Origin: Lactonifactor longoviformis DSM 17459
GTDB lineage: Bacteria > Bacillota > Clostridia > Lachnospirales > Lachnospiraceae
Assembly: GCF_900129135.1 (NCBI RefSeq)
Contig: NZ_FQVI01000024.1
Span: forward strand, 1-64,000
DNA length: 64,000 bases
Direction: 5' to 3'
The notes under the pieces are model-generated. The model was not told the DNA's origin. It ran no database searches and saw only the letters and a program-made list of their open reading frames with translations. The position numbers and the translations under genes are program-made. Below are positions 15,660 to 22,681 of the stretch, one piece after another; the first letter of the stretch is position 1, and every line of letters begins with the position of its first letter.

Positions 15660-16358
15660 CTAATCCCCCACACCGAAATCGGTTTTTTCGTAGAGAATCT
15701 CTATCCGGGGATCCAAAAGGAGGTGCCTGTATTTGTCCATAAACCAGTTCACCAGTTCCGGATCCCGCTTTACCTCTGTACTGTTATTGGTAAAAATATT
15801 AATCGTACCCAGATGAAAGTGTTCTTTCAGTATGGTAATATCATTCGTGATCATCTCCCTGGTCTGTCCCTTTATCCCCACCATAAGACAGGGTGAATCA
15901 AAATACCGGCTGACCTCTTCCGGAGAACGGAAATCAGCATGCTTGTTCAGATAGTGCTCCCTGAAATCGTAGTCGAATGTCTCTACCCCAATCTTATAGA
16001 CAATAGGAATACCCATATAGTCTCTCAGTTCCTGCAGGCGGCTCCGGTACATCCAGTGGGCCTCAAAAAACAGCCGGTGAATCCCTTTCTCCCGGACAAC
16101 TGTTCGGATTAGGGCGAGGGTTTCCACGGGCAGCTCAAAACAGCTGCCGGAGTTGATAACCTCCAGTACCCCGAACTCACCGGTTACCCGTGAGAGAACG
16201 CTGGCGTTCAAGGTCAGCATTTCGTTTTTATCCAGGGTATTGTCTTCAATATAGTCACAGAAACGGCATTTTCCCCAGGCGCAGGGCCGGGATTTCAACA
16301 GGACGATTTCTCTCTGATTTTTGTTGGTGATACGGTTATAGCGCTCCACGGTGCCCAT
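15660..16358 (-). CDS. queL: Radical SAM queuine lyase-like protein (QueL)
   Basis: 232-residue radical SAM protein. It resembles QueL, which in Clostridioides difficile converts queuine to preQ1 as part of queuine salvage. The cluster-binding cysteines are in RPCAWGKCRFCDY (about residues 26-38). The spacing is C-x4-C-x2-C rather than the common C-x3-C-x2-C, a variant worth checking. The rest has ELPVETL, FFEAHWMYRSRL and a barrel-like C-terminal half. It overlaps the preceding transporter gene by 23 bases, and that gene overlaps the nucleoside hydrolase by four. The three are therefore surely one operon: hydrolase, transporter, lyase. The name rests mainly on this context plus the radical SAM signature. 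An AAAGGGG site precedes the ATG. Confidence 0.75.
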   Translation of the reverse strand: MGTVERYNRITNKNQREIVLLKSRPCAWGKCRFCDYIEDNTLDKNEMLTLNASVLSRVTGEFGVLEVINSGSCFELPVETLALIRTVVREKGIHRLFFEAHWMYRSRLQELRDYMGIPIVYKIGVETFDYDFREHYLNKHADFRSPEEVSRYFDSPCLMVGIKGQTREMITNDITILKEHFHLGTINIFTNNSTEVKRDPELVNWFMDKYRHLLLDPRIEILYEKTDFGVGD

Positions 16359-16914
16359 CCCCTTTCTGCAATAGATATTTCACAGAGCCGGGAAGAAGCG
16401 GGAGGACAGCCAGAGCTGCCGCCATGACAATAGCCCGGTCCGCATAATCTGTTGCTGCCTGTACCAGGAAGACTGATAGGGTGAGATTTGCGCCCATCCC
16501 ATGAAGAAGCTGCACCAGCAGAGTGGATCCCGAGGAGGTAATCCCTCCGAACAGCAGAGCTGTGACAGAGGCACTGACGGCTGTTCCGGGCAGTGAGACA
16601 AACAAAGAGGCGGGCAGTATCTTCCGGCCCTTTGGCGTAAAGCGCTTGAATACAAGTCCTGCGGCAAAGCCGGTGATTAGCTGTACCGGAATATAGTATA
16701 GTGCGTAAATATCGCTGGTTATTCCGCAGAAAAGGCCGCTGATAAGCCCAGGCACCATGGCCCAGAATGGCCCGAACAAGGCAGCAGCCAGCATAGTTCC
16801 CAGAGTATCCAGATAAATGGGCAGGCGCAGAGCCAGGGCTATGGAGGCGCCTGCAGTATTGAGGGCGGCAGCCAAAGCCAGCAGACACAGCTGCAGTACG
16901 GTCATTTTTTTCAT
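16336..16914 (-). CDS. queT: ECF transporter S component, probable queuine/queuosine uptake (QueT-like)
   Basis: 192-residue hydrophobic protein with five or six membrane segments (about 5-25, 36-58, 60-90, 100-125, 140-185). The N-terminus MTVLQLCLLALAAALNTAGA is typical of ECF substrate-binding (S) components, as is LPIYLDTLGTMLAAALFGP. No ATPase or T component is nearby, which is normal for group II ECF systems sharing a common energising module. Translational coupling to the nucleoside hydrolase (ATGA overlap) and to the radical SAM gene, together with a preQ1-like aptamer, indicates a deazaguanine or its nucleoside as cargo. By sequence alone another vitamin or base cannot be excluded. 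Confidence 0.72.
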   Translation of the reverse strand: MKKMTVLQLCLLALAAALNTAGASIALALRLPIYLDTLGTMLAAALFGPFWAMVPGLISGLFCGITSDIYALYYIPVQLITGFAAGLVFKRFTPKGRKILPASLFVSLPGTAVSASVTALLFGGITSSGSTLLVQLLHGMGANLTLSVFLVQAATDYADRAIVMAAALAVLPLLPGSVKYLLQKGDGHRGAL

Positions 16915-17948
16915 AAAATCCCACCCCTTTCCTGGGAATCGCAGGCGGGACCCGGCGCCATTATCTGTCTGAGGACCGGTTCCAGTTGGTTCTCCTTTGT
17001 ATTTATCACCCGCTGGAAGAAGAACTTCATAAAACCGAAGGGATCTGTCTGTGTCAGGATAAGGCTGTTGTGTGGGTTTTTCCAGAAATCCATAGGATCA
17101 GCCACGCTCTGTCCGATGCAGATGCCCTCAGTCTCAATGGCTGTATAGCACGAGAATCCGCTGCAGAGGCGGCGGTCAATAAAATAGGCAACGGCCAGGG
17201 GATCGTTGATGACACACCCTATGATTCCTTCCTGTTTCCAGTGAAACTCCATATAGAATCGGGTGATCGCTGCAATCCGGCTGCCCATGGAGGGATTTAT
17301 AGACTGCATATACCAGAGAAGGCTGGGGGTGAGGACGATATTTCGTGTGACATCCAGACCTACCATATGAATCCGTTTGCCCTTCAGCTGCGGCAGCCCG
17401 GCAAAGGCATCGTATACAACCTTTGCGGCATGGGGGTCGCACCAGTAATTGTATTCAGCCACAGGGGAACAGTTTCCATGGCTTTTGTAGCTGCCCCCCA
17501 TAGACACGAATTCATCCAGCCCATGCAGGCAGTCCGGGGCACGGGAAATAACTCTGGCAATATTGGTCAGAGGTCCCAGTGCAATGATAGATACTTGTTC
17601 AGTTGTTTTCAGGGTTTCTGTCAGAAAAGAAACGGCTCCGGGTTTCGGCCGGGCAGCCGTTACAGAGGGGAAACCGGATTCCCCCAGACCATCCAGTCCA
17701 TGGGTATCCATGGCATCTGTGTAATCCCGAACCAGGGGCTTGTCTTCCCCCAGATACACCGGTATATCCGTACGTCCCATCCAGTCCAGGACTTTCAGGG
17801 CATTCTCGGCACCTTTTGCCGCAGGGACATTTCCGCAGACAATGGTAATCCCCAGAATATCCAGCTCCGGTGAAGCCAGTGCCAGCATCAGGGCCAGGGC
17901 ATCATCGATACCGGGATCACAGTCAATAATGACTTTTTTAGCATTCAT
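16911..17948 (-). CDS. queK: Nucleoside hydrolase, probable queuosine hydrolase (QueK-like)
   Basis: 345-residue inosine/uridine-preferring nucleoside hydrolase-fold protein. The calcium-binding signature is present as DCDPGIDDALALMLAL (about residues 9-24). Further conserved elements are IALGPLTNIARVI (about 119-131), EYNYWCDPHAA and NDPLAVAYFI. In queuine salvage the QueK enzyme releases queuine from queuosine (or its monophosphate). In this operon the product would go to the radical SAM lyase. The start ATG at 17948 has GGAG seven to ten bases upstream. A preQ1-I-like aptamer and an extended -10 promoter lie just upstream. An ordinary ribonucleoside hydrolase remains possible if the aptamer is misread. 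Confidence 0.8.
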   Translation of the reverse strand: MNAKKVIIDCDPGIDDALALMLALASPELDILGITIVCGNVPAAKGAENALKVLDWMGRTDIPVYLGEDKPLVRDYTDAMDTHGLDGLGESGFPSVTAARPKPGAVSFLTETLKTTEQVSIIALGPLTNIARVISRAPDCLHGLDEFVSMGGSYKSHGNCSPVAEYNYWCDPHAAKVVYDAFAGLPQLKGKRIHMVGLDVTRNIVLTPSLLWYMQSINPSMGSRIAAITRFYMEFHWKQEGIIGCVINDPLAVAYFIDRRLCSGFSCYTAIETEGICIGQSVADPMDFWKNPHNSLILTQTDPFGFMKFFFQRVINTKENQLEPVLRQIMAPGPACDSQERGGIL

Positions 17949-17998
17949 TCTCCAATCTCCTTTACATTTTTAGTCTGCCGATGGCAGCAATTGAGATA
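17949..17998 (-). promoter_or_regulatory. Expression platform region of the que operon leader
   Basis: Between the aptamer and the start codon lies a short hairpin (CTGCC-atc-GGCAG, about 17973-17988) followed by the ribosome site AAAGGAG. No U-tract follows, so control is more likely of translation than of termination. This is inference. Confidence 0.35.
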
Positions 17999-18033
17999 CT
18001 TGGTTTTTTATACTGGGAAGTTCGCGAACCAGT
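17999..18033 (-). ncRNA. preQ1-I-like riboswitch aptamer
   Basis: On the minus strand: P1 ACUGG/CCAGU enclosing a 12-base loop that starts UUC, as in the Bacillus queC aptamer. It is followed directly by the A-rich tail AUAAAAAACCAAG, near-identical to the class I tail. I do not find a clean P2 pseudoknot pairing, which lowers confidence. The position upstream of a predicted queuine salvage operon strongly supports the call. Confidence 0.65.
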
Positions 18034-18086
18034 CCAGAAGCCGGCTTGAAAGCCGTAAGTTCTGTTTGTATAAATGCACGGCTCCT

Positions 18087-18092
18087 ATTATA
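18087..18092 (-). promoter_or_regulatory. Extended -10 promoter of the que operon
   Basis: On the minus strand TGGTATAAT gives an extended -10 (TG-n-TATAAT). The -35 region is poor. Transcription would start about 45 bases before the preQ1-like aptamer. Confidence 0.6.
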
Positions 18093-18163
18093 CCATAAAA
18101 AGACAGGAGCGTACACGGGGAAAAAATAATATACAGGCCAAAACAAAGGCATATGGATGGAAC

Positions 18164-18192
18164 TTGACAAATGAGTCCCTCATTGCTATTGT
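18164..18192 (+). promoter_or_regulatory. Sigma-A promoter of tex
   Basis: TTGACA at 18164-18169, a 17-base spacer and TATTGT at 18187-18192, 34 bases before the start codon. Confidence 0.8.
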
Positions 18193-18225
18193 GAAAGTTA
18201 GAGTAAAAGGAAAGGATCAAATTGT

Positions 18226-20382
18226 ATGGATATTATTCAGGCATTAACAGAAGAATTACAGGTGAAAAAGTGGCAGGTTGAGGCTGCTGTGAAATTAATA
18301 GATGAAGGGAATACCATCCCATTTATTTCCAGATACCGGAAGGAAGCTACCGGTTCCCTGAACGACGAGGTGCTGCGCGGCTTGTTTGAACGTTTAAACT
18401 ACCTCAGAAATCTGGAGGAAAAGAAGCAGCAGGTACTGTCCAGCATCGAAGAGCAGGGGAAGCTGACCGGGGAGCTGAAGGCCCAGATTCTGGCGGCCCA
18501 GACCCTGGTTGTGGTAGAAGATTTATATCGTCCTTACCGGCCTAAGAGAAGAACAAGAGCTACCATTGCCAAAGAAAAAGGGCTGGAACCGCTGGCAAAT
18601 ATTATCAGTCTGCAGATGACAGGCCAGCCTGTAGAGAAAGAGGCTGAAGCTTTTGTGTCTGAAGAAAAAGAAGTCCGGACCGTGGATGAGGCTATTGCAG
18701 GGGCCAGGGATATTATCGCAGAATACATCTCCGATGAAGCCGATTACCGGATGCGTATCCGGGATATGACCTTCAAAAACGGAAGGATTGTCTCTGCTGC
18801 CAAGGATGAAAAAGAGCAGTCTGTATATGAAATGTATTATAATTTTGAAGAACCTGCAGCTAAGGTGGCCGGCCACAGAACCCTGGCGCTGAACCGGGGG
18901 GAAAAGGAAAAGATTCTCACGGTAAAGATTGCAGCTCCTGAGGAGGACATTCTGCGCTATCTGAAAAAGCAGGTGATAACCAGGGACAATCCTTATACGG
19001 CTCCGGTTCTTGAGGAGGCTGTGGAAGACAGCTATAAAAGACTGATTGCGCCGGCCATTGAGCGGGAGATACGCAATGATATGACGGAAAGGGCAGAGGA
19101 CGGGGCTATTAAGGTGTTTGGGAAAAACCTGGAGCAGTTACTCATGCAGCCCCCTATTGCCGGACAGGTAGTACTGGGGTGGGATCCTGCCTTTCGTACC
19201 GGATGTAAGCTTGCGGTGGTAGATGCCACCGGGAAAGTGCTGGACACGGCAGTTATCTACCCCACGGCGCCTACCTCGGAGGCGAAGATTGCTGCAGCAA
19301 AAGAAACCTTGAAAAAGATGATTAAAAAGTATCATATTACTCTGATTTCTGTGGGCAACGGCACAGCTTCCAGGGAGTCCGAGCAGATTATTGTGGAGCT
19401 CTTAAAGGAAATACCGGAAAAGGTACAGTATATTATAACCAACGAGGCCGGTGCCTCTGTGTATTCAGCCAGTAAATTGGCCACTGAGGAATTTCCCAAT
19501 TTTGATGTGGGACAGAGAAGTGCGGCATCCATTGCCAGGCGGCTGCAGGATCCCCTGGCCGAACTGGTTAAGATTGATCCCAAATCCATCGGTGTAGGCC
19601 AGTATCAGCACGATATGAACCAGAAGAAGTTAGGGGAAGCCTTGACGGGTGTGGTGGAAGACTGTGTCAATAAGGTAGGTGTGGATCTTAATACTGCCTC
19701 TGCGTCCCTGCTGGAATACATCTCGGGCATTTCGAAAACTATTGCGAAGAATATTGTAAGCTATCGGGAGGAAAACGGACGTTTCCAGAGCCGCCGGGAG
19801 CTTCTGAAGGTAGGCAAACTGGGACCTAAGGCATTTGAACAGTGTGCGGGATTTATGAGGATTCTGGAGGGAAAAGAACCTCTGGACGCCACCAGCGTGC
19901 ATCCGGAGAGTTATGAGGCCGCGAAGAAGCTGTTGGAGCGGCAGGGATATACCACCGGGGATGTGGCGGGAAGAAAACTGGCCGGCCTGTCAAAAGGTAT
20001 CCGGGACTATAAAAAGCTGTCCCAGGAACTGGGAGTGGGCGAGATCACGCTCCGGGATATTGTGAAGGAGCTGGAAAAACCGGGCCGGGATCCCAGAGAT
20101 GAGATGCCGAAACCTATCTTAAGGACAGACGTTATGGATTTGAAAGACTTAAAAGAGGGCATGATATTAAAGGGTACAGTGCGCAATGTAATTGATTTCG
20201 GTGCATTTGTGGATATCGGTGTGCACCAGGACGGACTGGTCCACATTTCTCAGCTGACAGACAGAAAATTTGTCAAGCATCCCCTGGAGGTAGTCAGTGT
20301 GGGGGATGTAGTGGAAGTAAAGGTTTTAAGCGTGGATTTGCAGAAAAAAAGGATTGCGCTGACAATGAAAGGAATTTCTTAG
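18226..20382 (+). CDS. tex: Tex-family RNA-binding transcription accessory protein
   Basis: 718-residue cytoplasmic nucleic-acid-binding protein. The domain order is standard: an N-terminal helical region with TIPFISRYRKEATGSLND (about 28-45), the YqgF-like fold with GWDPAFRTGCKLAVVD (about 320-335), tandem helix-hairpin-helix units around VDLNTASASLLEYISGIS (about 484-501), and a C-terminal S1 domain (about 643-715) with GTVRNVIDFGAFVDIGVHQD. Length equals that of the family. Tex influences transcription and, in some bacteria, RNA processing and sporulation or toxin genes. The gene has its own promoter, and AAAGGA precedes the ATG. The aminopeptidase gene follows after 32 bases and is probably co-transcribed. 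Confidence 0.96.
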   Translation: MDIIQALTEELQVKKWQVEAAVKLIDEGNTIPFISRYRKEATGSLNDEVLRGLFERLNYLRNLEEKKQQVLSSIEEQGKLTGELKAQILAAQTLVVVEDLYRPYRPKRRTRATIAKEKGLEPLANIISLQMTGQPVEKEAEAFVSEEKEVRTVDEAIAGARDIIAEYISDEADYRMRIRDMTFKNGRIVSAAKDEKEQSVYEMYYNFEEPAAKVAGHRTLALNRGEKEKILTVKIAAPEEDILRYLKKQVITRDNPYTAPVLEEAVEDSYKRLIAPAIEREIRNDMTERAEDGAIKVFGKNLEQLLMQPPIAGQVVLGWDPAFRTGCKLAVVDATGKVLDTAVIYPTAPTSEAKIAAAKETLKKMIKKYHITLISVGNGTASRESEQIIVELLKEIPEKVQYIITNEAGASVYSASKLATEEFPNFDVGQRSAASIARRLQDPLAELVKIDPKSIGVGQYQHDMNQKKLGEALTGVVEDCVNKVGVDLNTASASLLEYISGISKTIAKNIVSYREENGRFQSRRELLKVGKLGPKAFEQCAGFMRILEGKEPLDATSVHPESYEAAKKLLERQGYTTGDVAGRKLAGLSKGIRDYKKLSQELGVGEITLRDIVKELEKPGRDPRDEMPKPILRTDVMDLKDLKEGMILKGTVRNVIDFGAFVDIGVHQDGLVHISQLTDRKFVKHPLEVVSVGDVVEVKVLSVDLQKKRIALTMKGIS

Positions 20383-20414
20383 GGGGAGACGACAGGAAGG
20401 AGAGAGCAGAAATT

Positions 20415-22220
20415 ATGATAAAAGAAAGGATTCAGGCGCTTAGGAGTCTCATGCTGAAACGAGGCATAGATTGTTACCTGGTGCCCACCGCAGATTACCA
20501 TCAGTCTGAGTATGTGGGGGAATACTTTAAACTCCGAGCATTTCTGTCTGGATTTACAGGATCAGCGGGAACCCTGGTGGTAACCAGGAAGGAGGCGGCT
20601 CTCTGGACAGACGGAAGATACTTTGTTCAGGCAGCCAAAGAACTGGAGGGGAGCGGAATCCTTCTCATGAAAATGGGGGAGGAGGGCGTTCCAACTACAG
20701 AGGAATATATTGAAAAGAATATTCCAACGGACGGATGCCTTGGCTTTGACGGACGGACTGTAAGTGCTGCTTTGGGCAAGACGCTGGAACAGTGCATAAA
20801 AAGCAAACATGGAGTCATTGCCTGGGAAGAGGATCTGGGAGACACTGTGTGGCCGGATCGCCCGAAGATGTCCTGTGAGCCGGTATACCGTCTGGAGGAG
20901 AGCTATGCCGGCAAATCCAGGAAGGAAAAAATAAAAGAGCTCAGAAAAGAGATGGAGCAGAGAGGCGCCGCTGTTCATATCCTTGCCAGCCTGGATGATA
21001 TTGCCTGGCTCCTGAATCTGAGGGGCAACGATATTGCGTACAATCCAGTGTTTTTATCCTATGCGGCAGTTACAAAGGATAAGTTTGTACTGTTTGTCCA
21101 GAGGGAAGCAGTGGAGGAAGGCCTCCGCCGGGAGTTGGAGGAAGACGGAATTACCTGCCAGAGTTATTTCTCCGTCTGTCAATATGCGGACAGGCTTACA
21201 GCTCAGGAGGCCGTTCTTTTAGATGAGGAGACTGTGAACTATGCTATTTATCAGGCGGTGACCGGGCGTTTCTGCAGGATTATAGACGACAGAAATCCAA
21301 CCGCGCTGAAAAAGGCAGTGAAGAATGAGACAGAAATCAAAAATATAAAGACTGCTCATATCAAAGACGCAGTAGCTGTATGCCGTTTTCTGTACTGGCT
21401 CTCTGTGCGGGTGGGAAAAGAGAGGATTACGGAGTTAGATGCAGCTGCCTATATAGAGAAGCTGCGGAGGGAAGACCCAGACTGTCTGGGGCTAAGCTTC
21501 TCCACCATAGCCGCCTATGGGGCGAATGCAGCAATGTGCCACTACAGTCCAACAGAGGAGTCAGACACAGAGATACGTCCGGAGGGCTTTTTTCTGCTGG
21601 ATTCCGGGGGCCAATACTGGCAGGGGACTACCGATATCACCAGAACCGTGGCTGTGGGACCTTTGACCAGGGAACAAAAGGAACATTTTACCCTTGTTCT
21701 GAAAGGGAATATCCGCCTGGCAAAAGCCAGATTCCGCTATGGGTGCTGCGGTGCGAATCTGGATTATCTGGCCAGAGGACCTCTTTGGGAATACGGCCTT
21801 GATTATAATCACGGGACCGGCCACGGGGTTGGGTATCTTCTGAATGTTCATGAGGGACCTAATTCTATCCGGTGGAAGGTTTCTTCTGCCTCTGGGGGAA
21901 ATGCTGTGCTGGAGGAGGGGATGCTTACCTCCGATGAACCTGGATTCTATGCAGAAGGGAAGTATGGGATCCGAACTGAGAATCTGCTTTTGTGCAGAAA
22001 AGCTGAGAAAACCGGGTACGGCCAGTTTATGGAATTTGAGCCGGTGACTTTGGTGCCCATTGATACGACTGCCGTGCTTCCTGAGATGATGCGGGGAAAA
22101 GAGATTCAGTGGCTGAATGAATATCATGAGAGGGTGTACCGGACCATCGGGCCGCTTCTGCCGGAAAAAGAGCGGGAGTGGCTCAGAAGGGCAACGCTGC
22201 CATTGAAAAAGGAATTATAA
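20415..22220 (+). CDS. M24-family aminopeptidase P (Xaa-Pro aminopeptidase)
   Basis: 601-residue metallopeptidase that removes an N-terminal residue before proline. The architecture is the long, three-domain form: two creatinase-like N-terminal domains (1-150 and 160-310, with FTGSAGTLVVTRKEAALWTDGRYF and LASLDDIAWLLNLRGNDI), then the pita-bread catalytic domain. Metal ligands are recognisable in LLDSGGQYWQGTTDITRT (both Asp), HGTGHGVGYLLNVHEGP (His) and TSDEPGFYAEGKYGIRTEN (both Glu). The C-terminal extension PIDTTAV...WLNEYHERV is that of eukaryote-like APP. AGGAAGGAG precedes the start. It follows tex closely in the same direction. Confidence 0.94.
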   Translation: MIKERIQALRSLMLKRGIDCYLVPTADYHQSEYVGEYFKLRAFLSGFTGSAGTLVVTRKEAALWTDGRYFVQAAKELEGSGILLMKMGEEGVPTTEEYIEKNIPTDGCLGFDGRTVSAALGKTLEQCIKSKHGVIAWEEDLGDTVWPDRPKMSCEPVYRLEESYAGKSRKEKIKELRKEMEQRGAAVHILASLDDIAWLLNLRGNDIAYNPVFLSYAAVTKDKFVLFVQREAVEEGLRRELEEDGITCQSYFSVCQYADRLTAQEAVLLDEETVNYAIYQAVTGRFCRIIDDRNPTALKKAVKNETEIKNIKTAHIKDAVAVCRFLYWLSVRVGKERITELDAAAYIEKLRREDPDCLGLSFSTIAAYGANAAMCHYSPTEESDTEIRPEGFFLLDSGGQYWQGTTDITRTVAVGPLTREQKEHFTLVLKGNIRLAKARFRYGCCGANLDYLARGPLWEYGLDYNHGTGHGVGYLLNVHEGPNSIRWKVSSASGGNAVLEEGMLTSDEPGFYAEGKYGIRTENLLLCRKAEKTGYGQFMEFEPVTLVPIDTTAVLPEMMRGKEIQWLNEYHERVYRTIGPLLPEKEREWLRRATLPLKKEL

Positions 22221-22238
22221 AAATAATGCTTGTATTTT

Positions 22239-22285
22239 AAGGTCGGTTGTTATAGACTTAAGTTGGGTCTATAGCAACCGACCTT
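22239..22285. repeat. Long inverted repeat before the blaI-like gene
   Basis: 19-bp arms 22239-22257 and 22267-22285 with one G-T mismatch around a 9-base loop. No T-run follows on either strand, so it is not a classic terminator. It lies 32 bases before the BlaI-family gene, where the repressor would be expected to bind. It may be an operator or a 5' UTR hairpin. Confidence 0.6.
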
Positions 22286-22316
22286 ATATGATTTACCGGA
22301 TAGAGGAGGAAATTGC

Positions 22317-22679
22317 ATGGAATATTATAAACTTTGTGACAGTGATTACCGTTTTATGATGGTAGTGTGGGAACATGCGCCGGTGGGATCAGGAACACTG
22401 GTGCAGCTGTGCCGCGAAACCTTGGGATGGAAGAAATCCACGACATACACCGCAATTAAGAAGCTCTGTGAAAAGGGGTACATCCAGAGTGTGGATGCCG
22501 TTGTCTCTGTCCTGATCCCCAGAGAAAAGGTGCAGGCAAAGGAGAGCGATTACTTTGTGGAGCGCACGTTTAACGGATCGCTTCCATCCTTTCTCACCGC
22601 ATTTCTGGGAGACAAAAAGATATCAGAACAGGAGGCGGAAGAACTAAAAAAGCTGATTGATTCCCACAGGGAGGTGTAG
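22317..22679 (+). CDS. BlaI/MecI/CopY-family repressor
   Basis: 120-residue winged-helix dimeric repressor. The DNA-binding half has ALGW-like sequence KLCDSDYRFMMVVWEHAPVG and TYTAIKKLCEKGYI (about residues 43-56), the recognition helix and wing of the family. A C-terminal dimerisation helix follows with LGDKKISEQEAEELKKLI. In characterised systems a partner BlaR1-type membrane protease triggers cleavage of the repressor; the adjacent M56 gene starts two bases after this stop codon. GAGGAGG precedes the ATG. The target is probably its own operon. A role in beta-lactam response is not proven, because many such pairs sense other envelope signals. Confidence 0.92.
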   Translation: MEYYKLCDSDYRFMMVVWEHAPVGSGTLVQLCRETLGWKKSTTYTAIKKLCEKGYIQSVDAVVSVLIPREKVQAKESDYFVERTFNGSLPSFLTAFLGDKKISEQEAEELKKLIDSHREV

Positions 22680-22681
22680 CG

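Noticed and set aside
16295-16924. 209-codon alternative frame over the queT-like gene
   Set aside because: The overlapping frame at 16336-16914 has a membrane-protein pattern and ATGA coupling; this one has none.
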